Source of the DNA: Sphingobium sp.
GTDB lineage: Bacteria; Pseudomonadota; Alphaproteobacteria; Sphingomonadales; Sphingomonadaceae
Direction: 5' to 3'
NCBI GenBank assembly: GCA_017984895.1
Contig: JAGNYO010000016.1
Location: 1 to 43,866 of the forward strand
Length of the DNA: 43,866 nucleotides
Under the pieces are notes generated by a model, which worked only from the letters and a program-made list of their open reading frames with translations, did not search any database and was not told where the DNA came from. Position numbers and translations under genes: made by a program. Within the stretch, counting starts at the first letter, position 1; each line of letters begins with the position of its first letter. Of the stretch, positions 35,140-42,763 are shown piece by piece.

Positions 35140-36194
35140 ACACACGGGTTTTGATAGTCGATGACTCGGCAACCATGCGGGCGATATTGTCGCGCCTGCT
35201 GGGTAGCGAGCCGGACATAGAAGTGATCGGCACGGCAAAGGACGCGATGGAAGCGCGCGGGATGATCCGCGAACTCAATCCTGATGTCGTGACGCTCGAC
35301 ATCGAAATGCCGGGCATGAACGGCCTCGATTTCCTGGAAAAGATCATGCAGCTCCGCCCGATGCCAGTGGTGGTGGTTTCCGGCATCACCCGCAAGGGCG
35401 CCGATACCACGATCCGGGCGCTGGAGCTGGGCGCGGTCGATTGTTACGCCAAGCCCGATGGCTCGGTGAACGCCATGCTCGAAAGCGATGGCGGCACCCT
35501 CGCATCCATGGTGCGCGAGGCAGCGCGCGTGCGGTTTGTGCGGGTAGCGAGCAAGCCCGCGGTCCCGGTCAGCCCGGTGGCGCAGCAGACCATTGTTGCC
35601 TCTCGTTCGACCAGCGCGATCACCAAGCTGATTGCCATCGGCGCATCGACGGGTGGCGTGGAGGCCTTGCACCACCTGCTGCCCGCCTTTCCCACCACCT
35701 GCCCCCCCACGGTGATCGTCCAGCATATCAGCGCGGCGTTCGCGCCCGCCATGGCGGAGCGGCTCGACCGGCAATGCAGCGCCACGGTAAAGCTGATCGA
35801 ATCGGGCGAAGTCCTGAAACCCGGCCATATCTATATCGCACCGGGCAACGACAAGCATGCCATCGTCGGCGGCGGGACAGAGACACTGATCGCCAAGATG
35901 ATCGAGGGAGACAAGGTTTCCGGCCACCGCCCCAGCATCGACGCCATGTTCGAATCGGTCGCGCAAAAGCTCGGGCCGGCGGCAATCGGCATCCTGCTGA
36001 CCGGCATGGGCCAGGATGGCGCACGAGGACTGCTCGCCATGCGCCGCGCGGGTGGCCGCACCATTGCGCAGGACGAGGCCACCAGCACCGTCTATGGCAT
36101 GCCGCGCGCTGCGGCGGACATGGGAGCCGCCGAAAATATCCTTCCCCTGCCCCGCATAGCGGAGCGCGCACTCTCGGCTGCTGGCTTGCAGTAA
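35136..36194 (+). CDS. cheB: Protein-glutamate methylesterase CheB, complete catalytic triad
   Basis: 352 aa. The receiver domain (phospho-acceptor Asp 55 in TLDIEMPGMNG) is followed by a linker and the esterase domain. The triad is complete: Ser in IAIGASTGG, His in VIVQHISAAF and Asp in LTGMGQDGARG. It removes methyl groups from receptor glutamates when phosphorylated by CheA. The start is GTG, in the overlap with cheR. cheD starts directly at the next base after its stop. Confidence 0.95.
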   Translation: MNTRVLIVDDSATMRAILSRLLGSEPDIEVIGTAKDAMEARGMIRELNPDVVTLDIEMPGMNGLDFLEKIMQLRPMPVVVVSGITRKGADTTIRALELGAVDCYAKPDGSVNAMLESDGGTLASMVREAARVRFVRVASKPAVPVSPVAQQTIVASRSTSAITKLIAIGASTGGVEALHHLLPAFPTTCPPTVIVQHISAAFAPAMAERLDRQCSATVKLIESGEVLKPGHIYIAPGNDKHAIVGGGTETLIAKMIEGDKVSGHRPSIDAMFESVAQKLGPAAIGILLTGMGQDGARGLLAMRRAGGRTIAQDEATSTVYGMPRAAADMGAAENILPLPRIAERALSAAGLQ

Positions 36195-36746
36195 ATGCGG
36201 CACGATCCCGATCTTATTGTCGGCGGCCCGGCCCGCATCACGGTAATGCAGGGGCAGGTCTATGTCGGCACCGGCGCGCCTGAAATCCTGACAACCGTGC
36301 TCGGCAGTTGCATCGCCTGCTGCCTTTACGACCCGATAGCGCGGGTAGGCGGGATGAACCATTTCCTGCTCGCAGAGCCATCGCCGGGAAGCGGCACTGT
36401 AGCCGATCAGAATTACGGAATTTTTCTGATGGAGCTGCTTATTAACCAGATGATGACACGTGGCGGTGTAAAGTCCCGCATGAAAGCGCACATTTACGGC
36501 GGAGGAAACATGCACCGGGGAATGACCCGAATCGGGGATGCCAACGCGCGTTTCGCGCAGAGCTTCCTCATGGAGGAGGACATCCCGATTGTGCGGCAGG
36601 ACATAGGCGGGGAGATGGCCCGCAGGGTCGATTTCGATCCGATCCTGGGACGAACCCGCTGCCGGCATGTGGAGAAAATCGCGGTGCCCACAAGCAAACC
36701 GATTACATTGCCCGCATCGGGTGGCGGCGAGCTGGAACTGTTTTAA
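36195..36746 (+). CDS. cheD: Receptor glutamine deamidase CheD
   Basis: 183 aa. It deamidates receptor glutamines to glutamate. The Cys and His of the catalytic triad are visible: TTVLGSCIACCLYD (Thr and Cys) and GGMNHFLL (His). IYGGGNMHRG and GDANARFAQSFLMEEDI are the other family motifs. Its position between cheB and cheY fits a role in adaptation; in some bacteria CheD also binds CheC or CheX, neither of which is seen here. Confidence 0.93.
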   Translation: MRHDPDLIVGGPARITVMQGQVYVGTGAPEILTTVLGSCIACCLYDPIARVGGMNHFLLAEPSPGSGTVADQNYGIFLMELLINQMMTRGGVKSRMKAHIYGGGNMHRGMTRIGDANARFAQSFLMEEDIPIVRQDIGGEMARRVDFDPILGRTRCRHVEKIAVPTSKPITLPASGGGELELF

Positions 36747-36765
36747 GGAAGAAGAGGCCTGTTCT

Positions 36766-37143
36766 ATGTCTGAGTCAATTCGTGTTCTGACCGTGGACGA
36801 TAGCGCCAGCATGCGCGCTTTGTTGCGGTCTGCCCTCTCATCGCGCGGCTATCAGGTGGCGCAGGCAGAGGACGGCGTCGCCGCGCTCGAATGGCTGGCC
36901 GACAACGGCAGCGACATCGACGTGATCGTGACCGACATCAACATGCCGCGCATGGACGGCTTCGGCCTGATCGAGGCTTTGCGCGGCCAATCCCGCTTTC
37001 GCGACTGCCCGATCCTCGTGCTGTCCACCGAAAGTTCGGACGAGAAGAAGGCGCGCGCCCGCTCCGCCGGGGCGACCGGCTGGATCGTCAAACCTTTCGA
37101 CGCGGACAAACTCGATACGGCTTTGCGCCGGGTAACACATTGA
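36766..37143 (+). CDS. cheY: Response regulator CheY
   Basis: 125 aa single receiver domain. Acidic pair DD at 11-12, phospho-acceptor Asp in VTDINMPRMDGFG, Thr/Ser switch in VLSTESSDEKKARARSAGAT and the conserved Lys in WIVKPFDAD. Once phosphorylated by CheA it binds the flagellar motor switch. AAGGAAGAAGAGG lies upstream, though the spacing to the ATG at 36766 is long. No cheZ was seen in the window. Confidence 0.92.
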   Translation: MSESIRVLTVDDSASMRALLRSALSSRGYQVAQAEDGVAALEWLADNGSDIDVIVTDINMPRMDGFGLIEALRGQSRFRDCPILVLSTESSDEKKARARSAGATGWIVKPFDADKLDTALRRVTH

Positions 37144-37173
37144 TATTGGCATCAGGGGGACTGGAGAAGTAAC

Positions 37174-37614
37174 ATGGCACGTCAGCTCATCACTTTTCAT
37201 CTTGGCACCCAGAGCTTCGGCCTGGACATCATGGCGATCCGCGAGATCCGCGCATGGTCGCCCACCACGCGTCTGCCTCATGTTCCGCATTATGTCGCGG
37301 GCGTCGTCAATCTGCGGGGCACTGTGCTTCCGGTCATTGATCTGGCGGCGCGACTGGGCTGGGAGCCTACCTCGCCGACCGACCGCCATGTCATCATTGT
37401 GGCGCAGATCGGCGGGCAATTGCGCGGTCTGATCGTGGATGCGGTGAGCGACATCGTAACCGCGCAGGATGAGGACATCCAGCCGCCTCCCGCCACCACC
37501 ACCGATGGGGTCGTCCCCTATCTCGAAGGACTGGTGGCACTGGAGGACCGTATGGTCATGGTGCTCGATCTGCCCGGCCTGACGACCGATGTCGATCTGG
37601 CCGAAGCTGCCTGA
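37174..37614 (+). CDS. cheW: Chemotaxis coupling protein CheW
   Basis: 146 aa. SH3-like scaffold joining CheA and receptors. LITFHLGTQSFGLDIMAIRE at the N-terminus, HYVAGVVNLRGTVLPVIDLA in the middle and VDAVSDIVTAQDEDIQPPP later are standard CheW motifs. It follows cheY by 30 bases with GGGGACTGGAG before the start. Confidence 0.95.
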   Translation: MARQLITFHLGTQSFGLDIMAIREIRAWSPTTRLPHVPHYVAGVVNLRGTVLPVIDLAARLGWEPTSPTDRHVIIVAQIGGQLRGLIVDAVSDIVTAQDEDIQPPPATTTDGVVPYLEGLVALEDRMVMVLDLPGLTTDVDLAEAA

Positions 37615-37681
37615 CCCGCCAGCTATCGCGCAACAGTGAAACCATCGACCGAGTATAAGAAGTGGGGAAGGTAAGGGCATA

Positions 37682-38761
37682 ATGGCTGCAATTAAGGTTC
37701 TGGTCGTCGATGACTCGATCACGATGCGCGCCCTGTTTTCGAACGCGCTCGAACAATCGAGCGATCTCCTCGTTGTCGGCGCCGCCGCCAACGCCGATGA
37801 AGCGCGCGAGATGATCGAGGAGATGAGGCCCGATGTCGTGACGCTTGACATCGAAATGCCCGGAATGAACGGCATTGATTTTCTGCACGAGATCATGACG
37901 ACGAAGCCGATGCCGATCGTCATGCTGTCCACCCTGACGCAGAAGGGCGCGGAAGTGACGCTGAAGGCGCTGGAGCTGGGCGCGGTGGATTGCTTCCCCA
38001 AGCCCACCAAGGCGACTCCTGACGAATTCGCCAAGATTTCCGGCAAGCTGTGCAAGCTGGTGGCGACCGCTGCCAAGAGCAAGGTCAAGAAATACGACCC
38101 GGAGGCAGCCGCCGCGGCCGCAGCCAAGGCAGCGGCATCGCAGGCAAGCATGGGTGCCGCAAAGCCCTACAAGTGGAACGGCACGATCGTCGCGCTGTGC
38201 GCCTCGACCGGCGGTGGCCCCGCCGTTCTCGAATTACTGACCGCCTGGCCCGCCAACTGCCCGCCTACCATCGTCTTGCAGCAGCTCGAGGAAGGGCTGG
38301 CCGCTCCGTTCGCCGCGCGCCTCAACGAGGCAATCGCACCAGACGTAAAGCTGGCGGAGGACGGCATGATGCTCCAGCCGGGGCAGGTCTATGTCCTCTC
38401 CGCGCCAGACAAGCACGGCCTCGTCGATCGCTGGCCCGGCGGCGCGATTCGCCTCGTGGCGCGCGACCCTGTGAATGGCGTGCGCCCTTCCGCAGACCTG
38501 CTGCTCACCACCGTGGCGAAAGCCGCGCGGGACAAGGCGGTGGGCGTCATCCTCTCCGGCGCAGGCACAGACGGCGCGGCAGGCATGGGCGCGGTCAAGC
38601 AGCTTGGCGGGCTGACGCTCTGTCAGGACAAGGAAAGCGCGATGGTATTCGAAGCGTCTGCCGCGGCGATCGCCAAGGGCGCGGTCGAGGCGCAGCTCTC
38701 GCTTGCCGATCTCGCCAAGGTCATCCTATCCCGGTGCGAGGAGCGGGATCTTGCGGCCTGA
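37682..38761 (+). CDS. CheB-like protein with degenerate methylesterase site
   Basis: 359 aa. An intact receiver domain (DD at 10-11, Asp 56 in TLDIEMPGMNG, Lys 107) is joined by an Ala/Lys-rich linker (about 128-160) to a CheB-type esterase domain. The nucleophile Ser 175 (LCASTGGG) and Asp 297 (SGAGTDGAAG) are kept, but the catalytic His of the QH motif is Gln 201 in IVLQQLEEG. The GMP motif near the C-terminus is VFEASAAA and the R-H-R-P-S segment is GVRPSAD. The protein is probably not an active methylesterase but can still accept phosphate. It may be a phosphate sink or a binding competitor of the true CheB encoded at 35136. Automated annotation would likely call it an ordinary CheB. Confidence 0.85.
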   Translation: MAAIKVLVVDDSITMRALFSNALEQSSDLLVVGAAANADEAREMIEEMRPDVVTLDIEMPGMNGIDFLHEIMTTKPMPIVMLSTLTQKGAEVTLKALELGAVDCFPKPTKATPDEFAKISGKLCKLVATAAKSKVKKYDPEAAAAAAAKAAASQASMGAAKPYKWNGTIVALCASTGGGPAVLELLTAWPANCPPTIVLQQLEEGLAAPFAARLNEAIAPDVKLAEDGMMLQPGQVYVLSAPDKHGLVDRWPGGAIRLVARDPVNGVRPSADLLLTTVAKAARDKAVGVILSGAGTDGAAGMGAVKQLGGLTLCQDKESAMVFEASAAAIAKGAVEAQLSLADLAKVILSRCEERDLAA

Positions 38762-38798
38762 GCCTTGCCCTCTCACTCCTAACGCCTCATGTGGCCCC

Positions 38799-39050
38799 TT
38801 GATCGCGCTGGAGCACCTGCGCGTCAAGATTGCTGCCGAGCTGGATCAGCTACGAGAGGACATGGAGGAAATCGGCGTGCAGCTCTGCCTCGACGAAGAG
38901 GTGATGCTGCGCTGCATGTCGCACCTCCAGCGCCTCGATGAAATGGGCCAGCGCAGCAACTGGCTCGCCGCGATGGTGCGCGCCTCCAACCCGTCCGAAG
39001 TGATCCCCGAGATCACGCTACAGACGCTGGCGGACCGCCTGAAAGAGTGA
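38799..39050 (+). CDS. Small helical protein at the end of the chemotaxis cluster
   Basis: 83 aa if it starts at TTG 38799. The segment IALEHLRVKIAAELDQLRED, then EEVMLRCMSHLQRLDEMGQR and ITLQTLADRLKE suggests two or three amphipathic helices, probably a coiled coil. No ATG or GTG in frame gives a sensible start; TTG codons at 38703 and 38751 would extend it into cheB-like coding sequence. No family recognised. It might be a chaperone or a partner of the che proteins, only because of its place. Confidence 0.55.
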   Translation: MIALEHLRVKIAAELDQLREDMEEIGVQLCLDEEVMLRCMSHLQRLDEMGQRSNWLAAMVRASNPSEVIPEITLQTLADRLKE

Positions 39051-39067
39051 CCACCGCAGAGGGTGAA

Positions 39068-39097
39068 TCTCGGGTTTTTCGCTTTTTGCTCCCGAGA
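39068..39097. terminator. Inverted repeat between the che cluster and methionine aminopeptidase
   Basis: TCTCGGG (39068-39074) and CCCGAGA (39091-39097) form a 7-bp stem with a T-rich 16-base loop between convergent genes. There is no T run after the stem, so a terminator role is inferred from position. Confidence 0.35.
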
Positions 39098-39125
39098 CTC
39101 CGCCCCGCAACCTGCTCGGTATCAG

Positions 39126-39956
39126 CTATCCGGCATAGGGCGGACAGTGCAGACCCTTGGGGCTGATCGTGAAAATCTCGCAACCCGTTTCCGTAATGCC
39201 GATGCTATGCTCGAACTGGGCGGAAAGGGTGCGGTCCCGCGTTACTGCGGTCCAGCCATCCTCCAGCATACGGATGCCGGCCTTGCCGATATTGATCATC
39301 GGTTCGATGGTGAAGAACATGCCGGGTTTCAGCTCAGGGCCGGTGCAGGGGATGCCGACATGCACGACTTCGGGGCTGTCATGGAACACACGCCCCAGCC
39401 CATGCCCGCAAAAATCGCGCACCACGCCATAGCGGTGCTTTTCGGCATGGCGCTGGATTGCATATCCGATATCGCCCAGATGGCCACCCGGTTTCGCCTG
39501 CTCGATGCCCAGCATCAGGCATTCATAGGTCACTTCGACCAACCGCCGTGCCTTGATCGGAGCCTCACCCGCGATATACATGCGGCTGCTGTCGCCATGC
39601 CAGCCATCGACCATCGGTGTTACGTCAATATTGACGATATCGCCCTCGGCCAGCCGTCGATCGCCAGGGATACCGTGGCAGATCACCGTGTTGATCGAGG
39701 TGCAGCAGCTATGCTCATAGCCGCGATAGCCCATGGTAGCGGGCACGCCGCCACCGTCTATCGTCATGCGGCGGACTATATCATCCAGCTCGCCGGTGCT
39801 GACGCCGGGCACCACATGCGGCACCAGCGCGTCAAGGATCTCGGCAGCGAGGCGTCCTGCCTTGCGCATGCCGGCAAAACCGCTCTCGTCATAGAGCTTG
39901 ATCGCGGTCGAGCGGGTTGGCGGGCTTTCCGCGGTCATCGTCATGTAATCAGTCAT
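39126..39956 (-). CDS. map: Type I methionine aminopeptidase
   Basis: 276 aa metal peptidase that removes the N-terminal Met from new proteins. The five metal ligands are visible in order: both Asp in IVNIDVTPMVDGWHGDSS, the His in FCGHGLGRVFHDSPEV, the Glu in FFTIEPMINIG and the Glu in FEHSIGITETG. TMGYRGYEHSCCTSINTVIC is the substrate-side motif. The ATG at 39956 (MTDYMT) and the next one are possible starts; the codon at 39965 is less likely. It is divergent from the GFA gene across 94 bases. Confidence 0.95.
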   Translation of the reverse strand: MTDYMTMTAESPPTRSTAIKLYDESGFAGMRKAGRLAAEILDALVPHVVPGVSTGELDDIVRRMTIDGGGVPATMGYRGYEHSCCTSINTVICHGIPGDRRLAEGDIVNIDVTPMVDGWHGDSSRMYIAGEAPIKARRLVEVTYECLMLGIEQAKPGGHLGDIGYAIQRHAEKHRYGVVRDFCGHGLGRVFHDSPEVVHVGIPCTGPELKPGMFFTIEPMINIGKAGIRMLEDGWTAVTRDRTLSAQFEHSIGITETGCEIFTISPKGLHCPPYAG

Positions 39957-40050
39957 GCGCCACAATATAACCGGATATGGTTAAGATTACGAGGGGCTTG
40001 ATTGGCCCGGTCGTTCGGCGCAAAGTCCTCGGCGTTACAAGGAGCGCGTG

Positions 40051-40539
40051 ATGGATGGTGAGGTTCGGAGTGGTGGCTGCGCTTGCGGGGCCGCCCGCTA
40101 TGAGGTGCGAGGCGAACCGATCTTCGTCAACAACTGCTACTGCCATCAGTGCCAGCGCCAGACCGGCTCTACCTCGGTCGTCAATATGTTTTATGAAGCG
40201 GAGCGGCTGGCGCTGCGCTCCGGCGAAACCACGCGCCATGTGGTGAAGGCGGGCAGCGGCGGGGATCATGTGATAGTGCGCTGTGCCGCCTGTGGAACGG
40301 CATTATGGAGCCATTACCCGCGCCTTGGTGAATATGGCGCGGGCGTCAGGCTCGGCACGCTCGATGAGCCGGGGGGCATCCGCCCCGATGCGGTGGTTTA
40401 TGCAGCCGAAAAGATGGAGTGGACCCAGTTGCCGCCCGATATTCCCGCATTCGAGGCCTATTATAATCCGTCTGAGCTATTGCCACCAGAACGCATCGCC
40501 CGCTTGAAGGCGCTTGCCGCAAAGGCCAGGGCTGCATGA
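40051..40539 (+). CDS. GFA (glutathione-dependent formaldehyde-activating-like) zinc protein
   Basis: 162 aa. Conserved Cys sets fit the CENP-V/GFA fold: GGCACGAARYEV, NCYCHQCQRQTGS and RCAACGTALWSH, about seven zinc-binding cysteines. Most members have unknown substrate; few act on S-hydroxymethylglutathione. AGGAG lies before the ATG at 40051 (a GTG at 40048 also is in frame). The stop overlaps the next gene's ATG by four bases. Confidence 0.88.
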   Translation: MDGEVRSGGCACGAARYEVRGEPIFVNNCYCHQCQRQTGSTSVVNMFYEAERLALRSGETTRHVVKAGSGGDHVIVRCAACGTALWSHYPRLGEYGAGVRLGTLDEPGGIRPDAVVYAAEKMEWTQLPPDIPAFEAYYNPSELLPPERIARLKALAAKARAA

Positions 40540-41291
40540 CTGCACGCATCTGGACAGCGGCGCTGCTCGTCATCGGTGACGAGATCCTCTCAGGCCGCAC
40601 GCAGGACAAAAACGTCGCGCAGATTGCGAGCTGGCTCAATGTGCAGGGCATCCGCTTGCGGGAGGCGCGGGTGGTGGCTGATGTCGAAGAGGACATAATA
40701 GCGGCGGCCAACGCCCTGCGGACCCGCTATGACTATCTCTTCACCACTGGCGGGATCGGGCCAACGCATGACGACATCACCGTCGATGCGATCGCCAACG
40801 CGCTGGATGTGCCCGTTATCGTCCACCCCGAGGCGCGGGCGGTTCTGGAACGCTATTATGAAAGCCGGGGCGGCATCAACGAAGGGCGGCTGCGCATGGC
40901 GCGTGTGCCGGAAGGATCGAGCCTCATTCCCAACCGCTATTCTGGCGCGCCGGGCATCCGCCACGGCAATGTGTTCATCATGGCAGGCGTGCCGCATATC
41001 ACGGCGGGAATGCTCGATGCATTGACCGGCACACTGGAAGGCGGAGAGCCGGTTTTGTCCACTCAGGTCGGCTGCTGGGTGGCGGAGAGCGAGATCGCCG
41101 CGCTGCTGCTCGACACCGAGCGGGCACACGAGGGCAGCCAGATCGGTAGCTACCCCTTCTTCCGCGAGGGGCGCGTCGGCTGCAATTTCGTGATCCGCTC
41201 GACCAGTCAACAGGTGCTGGACACCTGTGCGGCGGATCTCGCGGCTGGGCTGGAGGCAGGCGGCTGGCCAACATTCGCAGGCGGTATTTAG
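40536..41291 (+). CDS. CinA-like molybdopterin-binding-domain protein
   Basis: 251 aa. The MoCF_biosynth domain is clear: TAALLVIGDEILSGRTQDKN, DYLFTTGGIGPTHDDITVDA and VFIMAGVPHITAGML. This is the competence/damage-inducible protein A N-terminal domain without the C-terminal nicotinamide-nucleotide amidase domain, a shorter form usual in alphaproteobacteria. Its reaction is not established. It is coupled to the GFA gene by a four-base overlap. Confidence 0.88.
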   Translation: MTARIWTAALLVIGDEILSGRTQDKNVAQIASWLNVQGIRLREARVVADVEEDIIAAANALRTRYDYLFTTGGIGPTHDDITVDAIANALDVPVIVHPEARAVLERYYESRGGINEGRLRMARVPEGSSLIPNRYSGAPGIRHGNVFIMAGVPHITAGMLDALTGTLEGGEPVLSTQVGCWVAESEIAALLLDTERAHEGSQIGSYPFFREGRVGCNFVIRSTSQQVLDTCAADLAAGLEAGGWPTFAGGI

Positions 41292-41314
41292 AGTTTTGTG
41301 CCCAAAACTGGGCA
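41292..41314 (+). other. Two mutually exclusive small hairpins after the cinA-like gene
   Basis: AGTTTTG (41292-41298) pairs with CAAAACT (41303-41309), and TGCCCA (41299-41304) pairs with TGGGCA (41309-41314). The second arm of the first hairpin contains part of both arms of the second, so only one can form. No T run follows. Confidence 0.4.
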
Positions 41315-41394
41315 TAGGCTCGGTAAAAAGCGATGCGACAACCAAGAATTAGGGCACGCGATTTGCGACTGATTTTACGCTGCGCGCTCTGGCT

Positions 41395-42561
41395 TCAGGG
41401 AAACAGCACTGCTGTCACTTGTGCGAGATCGGCAGGCGCCACGCTATCGAGCATGATGGTTTTTGGCGGGTTGGTGCTGTGGCCAATCAACCGCCCCTCC
41501 GGGTCTGTCGAGAGAGCAAGCACGCGCAGCCCCTCCTTCTCTTTCAGCACGGCCAGCCCGCCCTGCACAGGCGCCCGACCCGGATCGACGATCAACACCG
41601 CCGCGCCAGGGATCGCCGCGCCCAGCGACGCACGGCACATGCGCAGCGCATAAGCCTGCGGGCCGCATCCGGGCGGGGGTATAACATGCTGGGGATTGGG
41701 AAAAGGCTCGATCAGCCCTTCCCCCAGCGGCACGCCCAGCACCGGCAAGGCGCCGGGCAACGCCGGACCCATGACCTCTGCGCCATGCAGCCGGGGTGAC
41801 GCGCACGGGGCCGCCGCGGCCTCCCCCATATCCGTCCGCGCCAGTTCCATGCGCAATGCGCTTATGCGCTCGCGGGTGCGGGCTTCGCGTGCGCTTCGGC
41901 CGGGAATGCGCGCCAGCCACTCCGCCAGAACCCCTGATTCATACGCGCGCCACAGCAAGGCGACCAGCCCCGCCCGATCAGCCACTTCGAACAGCGTGCA
42001 CAACGCAGCGACCGTCTCCTCATTCCAACGGAAAAACGGCTTCGTCGCGTTTTCGAGGCGGGAAATGATCACCGGGGGCAGACGATAGTCCTTCAGCAGC
42101 AATGCGAGGGTCAGCGCGGGCCGACCCGTGCGCAACCGGCGCAACGCCGCCGCCAGCAACATCGCCACCTGCTCCGCCTCCTGCTCCGTCGCCCGGCCTT
42201 CCGCGCGGTCGCCGGCCCACTGCTCGATAGCGAAGCCGGGCGCATCCACATCGAGCAAGAGGTCCGCCGCATCGCTCAAGTCCAGCGCCCGCCCGATGGT
42301 GCGCAACTCCTCGGCGCGCGCAAACACCTCGCCCCGCTCGATCTTGGACAGACGGATATAGGGTATTTGCGGCAAGCGATGCGACAGCGCCAGCAGAGAA
42401 GGCAATCCGGCCGCCAGCCGCCGTTCGCGGATCGCGTTGGGGAACAATATGCTCCGATACGGGTCGAGCGGGATATCCTGCGCGCTACGGGCAAGGGGCG
42501 CTTCATCCCGTTGTGCCAGCAGCTTTCTCCCCACAATATTCATGCCCGCTCCGGGTGTCAT
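41395..42561 (-). CDS. Helix-turn-helix (XRE-type) regulator with large C-terminal domain
   Basis: 388 aa from the chosen start. The N-terminal part has an XRE-like helix-turn-helix: FPNAIRERRLAAGLPSLLAL, IPYIRLSKIERGEVFARAEE and LRTIGRALDLS. A second possible helix-turn-helix is YRLPPVIISRLENATKPFFR. The last 100 residues (GAAVLIVDPGRAPVQGGLAV, LRVLALSTDPEGRLIGHS) loosely resemble the S24/LexA-type fold, but I see no Ser-Lys catalytic pair. The target genes are unknown. Start codons at 42561 and 42543 both have purine-rich upstream sequence. It lies between cinA and the sigma gene, all convergent or tandem on minus. Confidence 0.7.
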   Translation of the reverse strand: MTPGAGMNIVGRKLLAQRDEAPLARSAQDIPLDPYRSILFPNAIRERRLAAGLPSLLALSHRLPQIPYIRLSKIERGEVFARAEELRTIGRALDLSDAADLLLDVDAPGFAIEQWAGDRAEGRATEQEAEQVAMLLAAALRRLRTGRPALTLALLLKDYRLPPVIISRLENATKPFFRWNEETVAALCTLFEVADRAGLVALLWRAYESGVLAEWLARIPGRSAREARTRERISALRMELARTDMGEAAAAPCASPRLHGAEVMGPALPGALPVLGVPLGEGLIEPFPNPQHVIPPPGCGPQAYALRMCRASLGAAIPGAAVLIVDPGRAPVQGGLAVLKEKEGLRVLALSTDPEGRLIGHSTNPPKTIMLDSVAPADLAQVTAVLFP

Positions 42562-42695
42562 GCCTGTTGTCTTTTCCTTCTGGATGATGCGCCGAGCTGC
42601 TCCATCATCCACATAGTCCCCCTCCCAAGGCAAGTCTTACCATGTCCGCCGGGCAAGAAATATGCTCTGCAGGGGGAATTACATCCTAAATGGAT

Positions 42696-42735
42696 CAAAA
42701 AAGCAAAGCGCCCCTCCCGGTGGGGGAGAGGCGCT
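42696..42735 (-). terminator. Rho-independent terminator of the sigma-factor gene
   Basis: Read on the minus strand, an AGCGCC-core stem (42707-42735, about 12 paired positions with one mismatch) is followed by TTTGCTTTTTTG (42696-42707). It lies 29 bases after the sigma gene stop and is a classical stem plus T-run. Confidence 0.8.
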
Positions 42736-42763
42736 CTGATATAGGCGACGGAGGGGGGGTAAA

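Noticed and set aside
35118-36812. A 564-codon open frame antisense to cheB-cheD
   Set aside because: Same reason: full CheB and CheD lie on plus, and the antisense protein is low-complexity His/Arg-rich.
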